From Plantactinospora mayteni (GTDB taxonomy: Bacteria > Actinomycetota > Actinomycetes > Mycobacteriales > Micromonosporaceae): a DNA stretch of 64,000 nucleotides. The position numbers and the translations under genes were made by a program. Of this stretch, positions 41,262 through 50,081 are shown piece by piece (the stretch's first letter is position 1; every line of letters begins with the position of its first letter). Below the pieces are notes generated by a model. That model did not search any database. It had not been told where the DNA came from and worked only from the letters and a program-made list of their open reading frames with translations. The stretch covers positions 31,017-95,016 of the forward strand of contig NZ_BONX01000063.1 of NCBI RefSeq assembly GCF_016862935.1. Direction: 5' to 3'.

Positions 41262-42521
41262 TCAGCGGCGGCCCTTGAAGACGCTCTTCGGGATGTAGCC
41301 GGTCACGACCTGGGTCCGGTCGACCACCTCGGCGTTGTGGTAGTTCACCGCGATGGAGGCGAACGAGTACGCCTTCGGCACGGTCAGACCCTGGGTGGTG
41401 ACGAGGAAGTCGACGGTCTTCTCGACCGCGATCCGCATCGCCCGGTCGAGGTCCCAGTGGATGCCCATCATCATCCAGTGGTCGTCGGTCTCGGCCCACG
41501 GCAGTTCGGTCGCCACGTTCTTGATCAGCGTGATCCGGAACGTACCGGCGAGCGAGTGCTCGACGGCGGTGCCGCTGACCTCGCCGTCGCCCTGGCAACT
41601 GTGCGGGTCGCCGATGAAGACCTGCGCGCCGGGCTGGAACACCGGCAGATAGAGCGTGGTCCCGACGTTGAGGTCGCGGACGTCCATGTTGCCGCCGAAC
41701 CTGCCGGGCGGAGTCGAGTTCTGCACTCCGGTAGCCGGCGGCGGGGCGTCCTCGGTGTTGCCGATGAACTCACCCGTCGGGGAGGCGACCGCGATGATCC
41801 CCATGAACTTGTGGGTCGGGATGATGATGTCGTCGGAGAAGAAGACCACCTCCTGACCCCGGTGCATGCCGGTGCGGTAGAGGTGGGTACGGACGTCGGG
41901 CCAGACGCCGGCCGGCAGGTCGGGCGGGATCTCGGCGGGTATGTCGAGGCCCTGGTCGCCCTCCCGCCAACCCGGGTAGAAGGTGGCCATGACGCCGCCG
42001 GTCGGCGCGGTGTTGTTGAAGCCGTACGGCACCCGGGTGTCGATGTCGAGGATGTCGATCGCGATCGTGTCACCCGGCTCGGCACCCTTGACGTAGATCG
42101 GGCCGGTCAGGATGTGCCCGCCGTACTGCCGGCCGGTGGCCTGCCGCTCCGGCAGGGTCGCCCAGAACGCCAGCCCGTCCGGCAGGATCTCGTCCGGCTT
42201 GACGCCGAAGGCACCGAAGTAGTCGCGCGGGTCGACGGCCGGGTTGGTGAAGCCCTGGTGGGAGAGGGTGTCGACCCGAACGGTCTCCCCCGACCTCATC
42301 GTGAGACCGGGCTTCCAGCCGATCGGGAAGCCGCCCCAGTGCAACGCGTCCGGGGTGGACCTCAGGTGGTGCTGCCACTTCGGCCGCTGCGGACCGCCCC
42401 GGCCGCCCCGCCGAGCGGGCGACGCCTGGGCGGGGGCGGTGACGCCGGCCGCGACCGTGGCGGCCAGGCCGGCGGCCAGCAGACTCCGCCGACTCGCCGC
42501 ACTCCAGTGCTTGGTGGACAT
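41262..42521 (-). CDS. Exported acetamidase/formamidase family protein
   Basis: 419 residues from ATG 42521, with GGGAG upstream. A Tat-like signal (SRRSLLAAGLAATVAAG) suggests export of the folded protein. The FmdA/AmdA core has GHILTGPIYVKGAEPGDTI, DPHSCQGDGEVSGTAVE and DHWMMMGIHWDLDRAM. Family members hydrolyse short amides to ammonia and the acid. An exported form is less usual than the cytoplasmic enzymes. Confidence 0.9.
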   Translation of the reverse strand: MSTKHWSAASRRSLLAAGLAATVAAGVTAPAQASPARRGGRGGPQRPKWQHHLRSTPDALHWGGFPIGWKPGLTMRSGETVRVDTLSHQGFTNPAVDPRDYFGAFGVKPDEILPDGLAFWATLPERQATGRQYGGHILTGPIYVKGAEPGDTIAIDILDIDTRVPYGFNNTAPTGGVMATFYPGWREGDQGLDIPAEIPPDLPAGVWPDVRTHLYRTGMHRGQEVVFFSDDIIIPTHKFMGIIAVASPTGEFIGNTEDAPPPATGVQNSTPPGRFGGNMDVRDLNVGTTLYLPVFQPGAQVFIGDPHSCQGDGEVSGTAVEHSLAGTFRITLIKNVATELPWAETDDHWMMMGIHWDLDRAMRIAVEKTVDFLVTTQGLTVPKAYSFASIAVNYHNAEVVDRTQVVTGYIPKSVFKGRR

Positions 42522-42830
42522 GCTCGACTCCCGTCCCGGGACCACGTCAACCCGGACCGCACGGCGGTCACGCCCGGCCGCACTACACCCGGCCGCACTA
42601 CGCCCGGATCGTCGGCGAGCACGGTGTTCACCGCGCCGCGCCGGACCGCACGGGAGGTTGGCGAAGGTCCACTGGCAAGCGCATCCCAGGCCCGACCGGA
42701 GTCGCTCCCGGGGTGCGCGGATCCGCCCTCTCGATCATGGAGGGGTCGGTACACCGTCGCCGTCCGGTGTTTCCACCACGTGACGTACGTGCAAATCCGG
42801 TGCTTCCGGTCGGGACCATCCGGCCCGGTG
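42522..42830. other. 309-base intergenic region
   Basis: Holds a 15-base tandem duplication CCCGGCCGCACTACA/G (42573-42602) and the half palindromic element D (42641-42675). The segment 42770-42810 is less GC-rich. No gene seen. Confidence 0.6.
42641..42675 (-). repeat. Palindromic element, degenerate half copy D
   Basis: Read on the minus strand, TGGACCTTCGCCAACCTCCC followed by GTGCGGTCCGG aligns with the first half of elements A and B (about 26 of 32 positions). The other half and the outer right arm are missing. It lies 120-154 bases upstream of the formamidase-type gene. Confidence 0.55.
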
Positions 42831-43490
42831 TCAGTCGCGGCGCCCCGACGAGTCGGCGTTGGCAGCGCCGGCCTGGCGAAGCCCCCAGACCGCCGCCTCC
42901 CGTACCTCGGGGGCGGGATCGTCGAGCGCGGTGGCGAGCACCCGCGCGATCGGCCGGCGCACCGACCGGTACCGGCCGACGAGCGCGCCGCCGTACCGGG
43001 CCGCCTTCTCGCGTACCGCCGGATGGGTCGAGGTGAGCAGTGCGGCGAGTACGGCGGGCTGGTCGGCGGGGGTGAGCCGGTCGAGCAGGTCGTCGATCGG
43101 GTCCCAGTTCCACAGGTACGGACCGATCTCGACGCCGTACTCGTGCTCGTTGCGGTCGAGCCAGGCGTCCCCGTCGGCCCAGCCCGCCCGTACGGCCGCG
43201 ACCGCCGCCTCGCCCGGCCACGGTGCCGGCGCGCGGGCCGCGGCCAGTGCCGCCGCGGCGCGTACCGTCGCCGGCTGGCCCGCCGCGAGCGCCTCGGCGA
43301 GCAGCGGGGTGGCCGGGTCGAGGGTGGCCGCCGCGATGACCAGTGCTCCCCGAGCCTGGTCGTCGGTCTCGACCGGCCAGCGGTCGTGCAGCGCCGCCAG
43401 GATGTCGCCGGCCCGCCCCGGGCAGTTGCCGAGCGCGAAGGTGGCGGCCAGCCGGCTCCCGTTGTCCGGTCCGCTCCACCTCGAAGATCG
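42831..43490 (-). pseudogene. HEAT-repeat protein, N-terminally truncated
   Basis: A 219-codon open stretch ending at the TGA at 42831. It contains HEAT-like helices (GRAGDILAALHDRWPVETDD; TPADQPAVLAALLTSTHPAV; RPIARVLATALDDPAPEVRE followed by AAVWGLRQAG) and a conserved YGVEIGPYLWNWDPIDDLLD segment. No usable start codon exists: the frame opens directly after a TGA at 43491-43493 and has no ATG or GTG in its first part. The upstream DNA is unrelated and holds a strong hairpin at 43559-43589. Most likely the 5' part was lost. Confidence 0.65.
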
Positions 43491-43558
43491 TCAAGGACGG
43501 GATTGTCGGTAGGATTGGCAGGAATGCCGTGGTGCGCCTGGAATCCAGCGCCAAGGAG

Positions 43559-43589
43559 GCCCCGCCGTTCCCACAAGGGACAGCGGGGC
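43559..43589. other. GC-rich hairpin
   Basis: GCCCCGC (43559-43565) pairs with GCGGGGC (43583-43589), and GTTCCC pairs with GGGAC inside, around an ACAA loop. It lies between the truncated HEAT gene and the next plus-strand gene; a terminator or the scar of a lost element are both possible. Confidence 0.5.
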
Positions 43590-43703
43590 TGACGCGGGCA
43601 CGGGACCGCCCCGGGCGGGGTGTCGCGCCGGTGCGCGCTTCCGCCGGCCGCAACCTTGTGTAGCATTGCCGCGTTCGTCAGTCGGCTGGTGAAACGAGAC
43701 GAC

Positions 43704-44420
43704 ATGCGGTGGCTCCGGCGTCTGCTGGGTGGCAGCAGGCAGGTCCAGCACGATCCGGCCCGGCAGGAGGCGCTCCTGTCGGACCTCCGGCACCGGTTCG
43801 GCGCTGGTGCGCAGGTCCGGTTCGCCGAACAGGCCGACACGGTCACCCGGCTACTGGACGGTGACGACGGCCTGGTCGTGGCGGCCAGGGTCATCCGGGA
43901 GTTCGCCGACGCGGCCCACCGGGAACTCCTCGCCCAGGCCGACGAGCTCTACCGGCATACCGGTCGCCGGCTCATGGTCGACCGTCGGAACTACCGTCCG
44001 CTGTGGCGGGAGGCGGGGCCCCAGTTGCGGTGGCCGCTGTTGGCGCTGCCGTGCGGCTTCCACCCGTACGCGCAGGTGGCCGGGGCGGTCACGGTCGTCG
44101 GCACCCGAGCGCCTCGGCTGGTCCGGATGACCGACCCGAGTCCGCTGCTGAAACACGTGTTCGAGGTACTCGACCTGACCGCCGCCGGCTGGGAGTACGG
44201 CCGGGTCCGGGCGGATGTCGACGCCGCCGCCCTGGCCAACCGGCTGATCTCGACCGCCCGGCAGATCCGGGCGGCGATGGACGACCCGCCCCGGCTGCCG
44301 CCACCTGCCCGGGAACTGATGCGCCGCAACAACAACATCGACGTCTACGACCCGGCCAGCCACCGGGTGGTCAGCGCGATCAATCTGGGTGCGGAGATGA
44401 GACCCGCCCTGCTGGCCTGA
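43704..44420 (+). CDS. Conserved protein of unknown function
   Basis: 238 residues from ATG 43704; an in-frame GTG at 43689 is an alternative, and neither has a strong ribosome binding site. TAGCAT at 43661-43666 could be the -10. The product is soluble, with an Arg-rich start (MRWLRRLLGGSR), DGLVVAARVIREFADAAHRE, WPLLALPCGFHPYAQVAGAV and a final MRRNNNIDVYDPASHRVVSA. I do not recognise the family. No membrane segment or signal peptide is seen. Convergent with the nitroreductase gene. Confidence 0.6.
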   Translation: MRWLRRLLGGSRQVQHDPARQEALLSDLRHRFGAGAQVRFAEQADTVTRLLDGDDGLVVAARVIREFADAAHRELLAQADELYRHTGRRLMVDRRNYRPLWREAGPQLRWPLLALPCGFHPYAQVAGAVTVVGTRAPRLVRMTDPSPLLKHVFEVLDLTAAGWEYGRVRADVDAAALANRLISTARQIRAAMDDPPRLPPPARELMRRNNNIDVYDPASHRVVSAINLGAEMRPALLA

Positions 44421-44468
44421 GCACACCGGCCGTCGCCAGCTCGCCGAGGCGCGGCTGACGCACAGATG

Positions 44469-45266
44469 TCACCGCGATGGCAGGCCCAGGCGTTCCAGGA
44501 TCTCCCGTAGCCGGTGCCGGCCCGCCATCGACGCTGGGCCCCGCAGCCGGGCCAACACCCTGTCGCTCCAGTTGCCGGACAACCCGAAGCGGGCGTTGTA
44601 GGCGGAGAGGATCTCGTCGTAGCTGGCGATGTGCGCGTCGGCTACGACGGCGTCGTACTGCTCCCGGTGCAGTACGGCGGCCTGCGGCAACCGTGGTTTG
44701 ACGCCGGCCCGCTCGGTGGGGTCGGGGGTACCGACGGCCAGCCCGAAGGTGGCCACCGTGTGCGGTGGCAGCCGCAGTTCCGCCGCGACCTCGTCGGGCC
44801 GGTTGCGGATCGCGCCGACGAACACCGAGCCGAGGCCGAGCGAGGCGGCGGCCACCACCGCGTTCTGGGCGGCCAGCGCGGTGTCGACGAAGCCGATGAT
44901 GGTGGTCTCGAGGTAGTCGGCGGCGGCGACCTCCCGGTCGGCACGCGCGGCCAACCGGCGGGCCCGGCCGAGGTCGGCGACCCAGACGAGGAAGAGCGGT
45001 GCCTGTGCGACGAATGCCTGGTCGCCGGCGAGCCCGGCCAGCCGGGCCTTGCGCGCGGGGTCGCGTACCGCCACCACGCTCCAGGGTTGGAGGTTGGACG
45101 ACGTCGGCGCGGACTGTGCCGCCGCGACCAGTGCGGCCAGTTCGTCGTCGGTGACCTCGCGCGACCCGAACTTGCGCACGGAGCGGTGTCCGAGTTGCAG
45201 GTTGAGGACGTCGTTGACCACGGCGAGAACGGCGGCGGGGTCACCGTAGCGGGCCGCCGCCGTCAT
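44469..45266 (-). CDS. NfsA-like FMN-dependent nitroreductase
   Basis: 265 residues from ATG 45266. The N-terminal flavin motif HRSVRKFGSREVTDDEL and AAQSAPTSSNLQPWSVVAVR, then DTALAAQNAVVAAASLGLGS and the AGVKPRLPQAAVLHREQY tail, match oxygen-insensitive nitroreductases of the NfsA/FRP group. Such NAD(P)H:flavin oxidoreductases can supply FMNH2 to two-component monooxygenases. Being divergent from an SsuD-like gene across a shared regulatory region, it may be the flavin reductase partner; that is inference. Confidence 0.9.
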   Translation of the reverse strand: MTAAARYGDPAAVLAVVNDVLNLQLGHRSVRKFGSREVTDDELAALVAAAQSAPTSSNLQPWSVVAVRDPARKARLAGLAGDQAFVAQAPLFLVWVADLGRARRLAARADREVAAADYLETTIIGFVDTALAAQNAVVAAASLGLGSVFVGAIRNRPDEVAAELRLPPHTVATFGLAVGTPDPTERAGVKPRLPQAAVLHREQYDAVVADAHIASYDEILSAYNARFGLSGNWSDRVLARLRGPASMAGRHRLREILERLGLPSR

Positions 45267-45459
45267 CGCGCCGCCACCTCGTCCGCCGGTCGCCGGATCC
45301 GGTCCGGGAACGGCTGGCCGGGGCGGACCCGGCGGACGGGACGGCGGTACCGGACGGGTAGAGAGCGCGCGGGCATCACCTGCGAGATGGTGTCATGCGC
45401 GGCCGGGCCGGGCTGATCCGGTCTCCGAGATCGTTCTCGCGCCTGGGGATGCCGAGACA

Positions 45460-45485
45460 TGATCCCTATAATACCCATAGGATCA
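45460..45485. promoter_or_regulatory. CTAT..ATAG dyad between nitroreductase and SsuD-like genes
   Basis: TGATCCCTAT-AATACCC-ATAGGATCA: a 9-base inverted repeat with one extra base in the left arm. It lies 38-63 bases before the SsuD-like start and in the common upstream region of the divergent nitroreductase. It resembles the site at 37733-37751 before the other LLM operon. Confidence 0.5.
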
Positions 45486-45522
45486 GTGGGTTTTATATCG
45501 GCGGAAGAGGAGGACCCCGGCC

Positions 45523-46587
45523 ATGAGCCTCGAGTTCCTGTGGTACATCCCGAATCAGGTCCAGCCCGGTCACCGTGGCGACGACGTCGTCGAGAGCCAC
45601 AACAGCCTGGAGACGCTCACCGGCCACGCCAGGGCCCTGGAGGAACACGGCTGGAGCGGCGCGCTCATCGGCGCCGGCTGGGGGCGACCCGACACCTTCA
45701 CGGTCGCCACCGCGCTGGCCGTCCGGACGACGACGTTCCAGCCGCTGATCGCGATCCGGCCCGGGTACTGGCGCCCGGCCAACTTCGCCTCGGCGGCGGC
45801 GACCCTGGACCACCTCACCGGCGGACGGGTGCTGGTCAACATCGTCTCCGGCCAGGACAACCTGCGGGCGTACGGCGACAGCGAGGGCGACCAGGCCCAC
45901 CGGTACGCCCGCACCAGGGAGTTCATCCAGCTCGTCCGCAGGCTCTGGACCGAGGAGAACGTCACCTTCCACGGTGAACACTTCTCCGTCACCGACTCCA
46001 CGGTGCTGCCGCGTACCGTCGTCCGGGGCGACCGCCGGCACCCCCGGCTCTATTTCGGCGGCGCCTCGGCGGCGGCGGAGCGGGTGGCCGCGACCGAGGC
46101 CGACGTGCAGCTCTTCTGGGGCGAGCCGCTGGACGGCGTGCACGAGCGGATCGAACGGCTCAGGGACCTGGCCGAGAAGCTGGGCCGCGAGCACCCCCCA
46201 CTGGAGTTCGGGCTGCGGATCACGACTCTGGTGCGGGACACGACCGAGCAGGCGTGGGCCGACGCGGAGGCCAAGGTCGCCCGGATGGCCGAGGGCAGGG
46301 GCGTCGCCGCACCCGACCCGATGCGCCGGGCCGCCGTCGGCCAGCAGCGGCTGCTCGACCTGGCCGCCCGAGGCGAGGTACTCGACGACAACCTCTACAC
46401 CGCCCCGGGCAGGTTCGGCGGCGGGGGCGCGGGCACGACCTGGCTGGTCGGTTCGGCGGAGGACGTGGCGAAGTCGCTGCGCAGGTACCAGGCGCTCGGC
46501 ATCACCCACTTCGTACTCTCCGACACCCCCTACCGGTCGGAGATCACCCGCCAGGGCGACCAGTTGCTACCGCTGCTGCGGGAGTGA
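45523..46587 (+). CDS. SsuD-like alkanesulfonate monooxygenase
   Basis: 354 residues from ATG 45523, with AGGAGG upstream. Luciferase-like: LEFLWYIPNQVQPGH at the start (as in SsuD-type FMNH2-dependent enzymes), ATALAVRTTTFQPLIAIRPG, LDHLTGGRVLVNIVSGQD with the flavin-binding segment, YARTREFIQLVRRLWTEENV and ITHFVLSDTPYRSE. It probably releases sulfite from alkanesulfonates using FMNH2. The gene that once followed it seems to be cut off by the IS607 relic. Confidence 0.9.
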   Translation: MSLEFLWYIPNQVQPGHRGDDVVESHNSLETLTGHARALEEHGWSGALIGAGWGRPDTFTVATALAVRTTTFQPLIAIRPGYWRPANFASAAATLDHLTGGRVLVNIVSGQDNLRAYGDSEGDQAHRYARTREFIQLVRRLWTEENVTFHGEHFSVTDSTVLPRTVVRGDRRHPRLYFGGASAAAERVAATEADVQLFWGEPLDGVHERIERLRDLAEKLGREHPPLEFGLRITTLVRDTTEQAWADAEAKVARMAEGRGVAAPDPMRRAAVGQQRLLDLAARGEVLDDNLYTAPGRFGGGGAGTTWLVGSAEDVAKSLRRYQALGITHFVLSDTPYRSEITRQGDQLLPLLRE

Positions 46588-46660
46588 GCGCGGCCACGTC
46601 AGGTGATCATCGAGTGACGACCGGCGACAAGATCCAGCCGCACCGGGGCGACATTGACAT

Positions 46661-46682
46661 GTTTCATAGTCGTGCTTGAAAC
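46661..46682 (+). promoter_or_regulatory. GTTTCA-N10-TGAAAC dyad
   Basis: Perfect 6-base arms 10 bases apart, immediately after TTGACA (46654-46659). It lies 75 bases before a ribosome binding site and GTG start (46743-46760) whose gene is gone. It looks like the control region of the lost gene. Confidence 0.35.
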
Positions 46683-47878
46683 TTATCAATGTTGGCATCG
46701 GCGATCATCGATCGCTGTCCTGCCGAGACCATCACCCCACCCGGAAGGAGAGCCCTAGTGGCCATCACCTTGGTTTTCACCGCGCCACATGCCGAGCAGG
46801 TCTTGGAGGATGGATGCCAGCGGTCGGCCACCAGGAGCCGGCCACCGTTCCACGAGGTTTTGTAGGCGAGCTGTCGGCGGATCTCCGCGAACCCGGCATC
46901 GGCGATGTGTTTCGCGAGACGCCGGTTAGCCAGCATGCCGGTGACGTTGAGGTCTTCGACCACGACCGTGCCGTGCTCGCGGGTCAGCCGGGTGGTCAGC
47001 TTGTGTACGCCGTCGCGGCGCAGGTTTGCCACGCGGGCGTGGGAGCGGCCAAGCCTGGCTACCGCTCGTTCCCACCGTTTCGACGGCCGCTGGCCGGTAC
47101 GCCGGTCCGGGCCCGTCTTGCGCGACAGCGCCCGCCCGAGCGCCCGCAACCTGGTCTGCGCGGCGACCAGATGGCGCGGGTTGTCGACCAGCTCGCCGGT
47201 GGACAGCACGGCGAGGTGCTTGATGCCGATGTCCACCCCGACCACGGAGTCCGGCTGCGCCGGTTGCCGCTCGGTACGTTCGACCTCGACGGTGAACGCC
47301 ACGTGCCAGCGTCCGCCGTCACGGCGCACGGTCGCGGACATGATCCGCGCCGTGCCGTTGTTCAGACGGCGGGCGAGCTTGCGGGCGGACTCGTGCAGCT
47401 TCAACCGGCCCAGCCTCGGCAGCACCACGTGCATCCGGCCCGGCTCGACCCGGATCGCGCCGGTGGTGAACCGCACTGACGGGGTGGTGCGCCGACGGGA
47501 CTTGAACCGGGGGAACCCGACCGGCCGTCCGGCGCGTTTCCCGCTACGGGAGTCGGCCCAGTTCTTCAAGCCGCGGGCCAGGGCGTCGAGGCCGGTGTTG
47601 AACGCCTCCTTGGACACCTCGGCCCACCACGGCGCGACCTCCCGCTTTGCCACGTTCCACGCCTTACGCAGCCCGGCAAGGGACCACGACAGCGACGGCG
47701 TCAGCAGATCGTCCGGCATACCGTACGTGCGTTCCACGGCCCGCTGATCCATAACGGCCTTGACCCTACCGAGAGCCCAGTTGTGGGCCACCCGAGCAGC
47801 CCCGGCGTGCGCGAGCACGTCACGCTCCTGGCTTGCGGTGAGGTCGACAGCGAACCGGTACGCCTGGATCGTCTTCAC
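46664..47878 (-). pseudogene. tnpB: IS607-family TnpB, 3'-truncated
   Basis: About 404 residues from GTG 47878, overlapping the TnpA stop. The RNA-guided nuclease relative keeps the N-terminal OrfB region (KTIQAYRFAVDLTASQERD), the first RuvC aspartate in VVGVDIGIKHLAVL, the glutamate in GTVVVEDLNVTGML and the first zinc knuckle KTCSACGAVKTK. After that the usual second CXXC and the final DRDxNAA aspartate are missing: the frame runs on into unrelated DNA for about 35 codons. It should be catalytically dead. Confidence 0.85.
46758..46772 (+). pseudogene. Orphan gene start cut by the IS607 relic
   Basis: GGAAGGAG at 46743-46750 is followed by GTG at 46758 reading Val-Ala-Ile-Thr. Immediately after, the sequence becomes the antisense of TnpB. 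This is a good translation initiation signal with no gene left behind it; the remainder was probably removed when the element inserted or was deleted. Confidence 0.45.
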
Positions 47879-48215
47879 GCCGGGTCCTCGGTGACCGCTT
47901 CGACAGCGCGGCGGGCACGGTCCGCCGCGGCACGCCGCCCATACAGGCGGGCGCACAGCGACGTCAGAATCTCGGTCACGTCCCGCACGAGATCGTCGTC
48001 GACCTCGGCCGGATCAACCACCAACAACTGCCGTCCCTGAGCCGCGAGGGCCGCCTCCACGTACTCCCCGCCGAAGCGGGCGAACCGGTCCCGGTGCTCG
48101 ACCACGATTGTCGTCACGGCCGGGTCACGCAGCAGGGCAAGGAACTTCTTGCCCTGCCCGTTCAGCGCCGAGCCAACCTCGGTCACGACCCCCGACACGG
48201 CAAGGTTCTGTCCGG
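47875..48215 (-). pseudogene. tnpA: IS607-family TnpA serine recombinase, 5'-truncated
   Basis: The reading frame has VVTEVGSALNGQGKKFLALL, IVVEHRDRFARFGGEYVEAA and DDLVRDVTEILTSLCARLYG, typical of the C-terminal two thirds of IS607 TnpA. Homology starts abruptly upstream at PWATGQNLAV (about 48215); the N-terminal MerR-like helix-turn-helix and catalytic serine region are absent. GTG 48198 gives a 107-residue fragment. It abuts the stop of the next gene at 48228. Confidence 0.85.
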
Positions 48216-48227
48216 TCGCCCACGGTC

Positions 48228-48797
48228 TCAGCTTTGCATCTGAGCGGTCGTTTCCAGCAGCATGCGAATGCCGCCGGCGATCCTCCGAACCTCCGGGTCG
48301 GGATCCTGCTCGTCTACCTGAACGATCACCGGCAGAAAGTCCGTCCAGGATGTGTACTGCGGCACGATGAGGGCCGACTCGCGGACATCGGACCGCTCGT
48401 GGTTCAGCCCACGGACGGTCGCGGCGATCACGCCGCCGGCCGGGTCACCGATAGCCGCACCTGCTATGAACCGGTATCCACGCCGGACCACCTCTTGGCT
48501 TCCGTCGAGGTCGAGAGCCATCACGGCCTCGTCGCGGTCGTAGCAGACGAATCCGGCGCGAAGGTCCGCCTCGTCGTCGTTGGTTTTCGGTTCCGCGTAT
48601 TGGCAGCCGATGACGGTGTCGTCAACGAAGCGGACGCTCCCCGCCGGTGTCCGCCACAGAGTCGACGGGCGATCCGCGTCGACATCATCATCCGGCCCGA
48701 TCGACAGCGCTACCCGTTGCCATCCCCGATCCTCGGCGAACCGGTCGAACTCCTGCGTCGACGTCCTCTCCACCAACACGAGCCGGCGGGCGTTCAC
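48228..48797 (-). CDS. Hypothetical protein coupled to FAH-family gene
   Basis: 189 residues from GTG 48797, overlapping the stop of the FAH-family gene (GTGA). A soluble acidic protein: RRLVLVERTSTQEFDRFAED, TLWRTPAGSVRFVDDTVIGC, ALDLDGSQEVVRRGYRF and LIVPQYTSWTDFLPVIVQVD. I do not recognise the family. Its C-terminus lies about a dozen bases from the IS607 relic, so the last residues may have been altered by that event. Operon context suggests a role with the FAH enzyme. Confidence 0.65.
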   Translation of the reverse strand: MNARRLVLVERTSTQEFDRFAEDRGWQRVALSIGPDDDVDADRPSTLWRTPAGSVRFVDDTVIGCQYAEPKTNDDEADLRAGFVCYDRDEAVMALDLDGSQEVVRRGYRFIAGAAIGDPAGGVIAATVRGLNHERSDVRESALIVPQYTSWTDFLPVIVQVDEQDPDPEVRRIAGGIRMLLETTAQMQS

Positions 48798-49990
48798 AGG
48801 AGTCCCCGGCGGGCGAGGTTGCCCATCAGGTCACGGACCCCGAAGTCCCAGGGGTCGCAGTCCTCGCTGTGCCGGACGCGGTTGACCAGGGTACCGAGCG
48901 GGGGCGAGCTGATCCGGACCACGTCGTCGACCCGGTGTGTGAACCCCTCACCCGGACGGTCCCGGTCCTGGATCGGCGCGAACATGGTGCCGAGCATCAG
49001 GACCGCGCCGTCCGGATAGTGGTGGTGCGGGCCGAGCAACTGCCGTACCAGTTCCTCCGGGTCGCGCGACATCCGCGACATGTCCGAGATCCCGTCGAGC
49101 CGGAAGCCGTCCGTACCCTCGATCTCCAGCACCAGTTCGAGCCCGCGTACCCGGTCCAGGTCGAACCGGTCGTCGAAGAGTCGGACGAGCGGGCCGAGCG
49201 CGCACGAGGCGTTGTTGTCCTTGGCCTTCGGCAGCAGCAGCGCGGACCGGCCTTCGACGTCCCGCAGGTTCACGTCGTTGCCGAGGGTCGCCCCGACGAT
49301 CCGCCCGCTGGACGCGACGAGGAGCGCCACCTCCGGCTCGGGGTTGTTCCAGGTCGACGCGGCGAGTACCCCGACCGGCACGGCGGTGCCGACGGCGGAG
49401 AGGATCTGACCCTTGGTGAAGATCTCGGCGTCCGGCCCGATCCCCACCTCGAGGTACTGGCTCCAGACCCCCTCGGCGACCAGCAGCTCCTTCAACCGCG
49501 ACGCCTCCACGGAACCCGGCGTCAGATCCTGGAGGTCGGCGCCCACCTCGGCGAGCAGCCGCTGCCGGATCTCCGCCGCGAGCGCCAGGTCACCCCGGGC
49601 CCGCTCCTCGATCACCCGCTCGACCAGCGAGACCGCGAAGGTCACTCCGGCGGCCTTGAGCGCCTGGAGGTCGACCGGCGCCAGTAGCCACGGCCGGTCG
49701 CGGTCCCGGCCGGCCCGGCCCGTGTTGGCCAGCAGCTCCGCGAGGCCGCCGACCGGCCGGCCACGAAGCCCGGCCACCACCGCGGCGGGTTCCGGCAGCT
49801 CACAGATGTCGCGAACGGTGGCGAACTCGGCGCTGACGTCGAAGACGTCGCCGTCGCGAACCACCACCGGCGACGGCCCTCCGACGGCGGGATCCCAGAT
49901 CCGGCCGACCAGGATGCTCTGCTCGGCGTCGTCCGGCAACGCCTCGGCAGCGCTGCCGAACCAGTCGGCCTCGGGCGGTAGCAGGGTCAC
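48794..49990 (-). CDS. Fumarylacetoacetate hydrolase family protein
   Basis: 398 residues from GTG 49990. The FAH fold shows PWLLAPVDLQALKAAGVTFA, YLEVGIGPDAEIFTKG, WNNPEPEVALLV (the metal-binding ExE) and GNDVNLRDVEGRSALLLPKAKD, with the catalytic-type YPDGAVLMLGTMFAP. Family members hydrolyse or hydrate acyl-pyruvate-like intermediates in aromatic or sugar-acid breakdown. At 398 residues it resembles the longer sugar-acid (2-keto-3-deoxy acid dehydratase-like) branch. Substrate unknown. Confidence 0.85.
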   Translation of the reverse strand: MTLLPPEADWFGSAAEALPDDAEQSILVGRIWDPAVGGPSPVVVRDGDVFDVSAEFATVRDICELPEPAAVVAGLRGRPVGGLAELLANTGRAGRDRDRPWLLAPVDLQALKAAGVTFAVSLVERVIEERARGDLALAAEIRQRLLAEVGADLQDLTPGSVEASRLKELLVAEGVWSQYLEVGIGPDAEIFTKGQILSAVGTAVPVGVLAASTWNNPEPEVALLVASSGRIVGATLGNDVNLRDVEGRSALLLPKAKDNNASCALGPLVRLFDDRFDLDRVRGLELVLEIEGTDGFRLDGISDMSRMSRDPEELVRQLLGPHHHYPDGAVLMLGTMFAPIQDRDRPGEGFTHRVDDVVRISSPPLGTLVNRVRHSEDCDPWDFGVRDLMGNLARRGLL

Positions 49991-50081
49991 GAGCCGTCTC
50001 CCAGGGTGACGAGGGACCGCTCGTCTCGGGGTGGAGGCGGCCCCGGCGGTGCCAATCTCGGCGGTGCCGGTCTCGGAAAGG

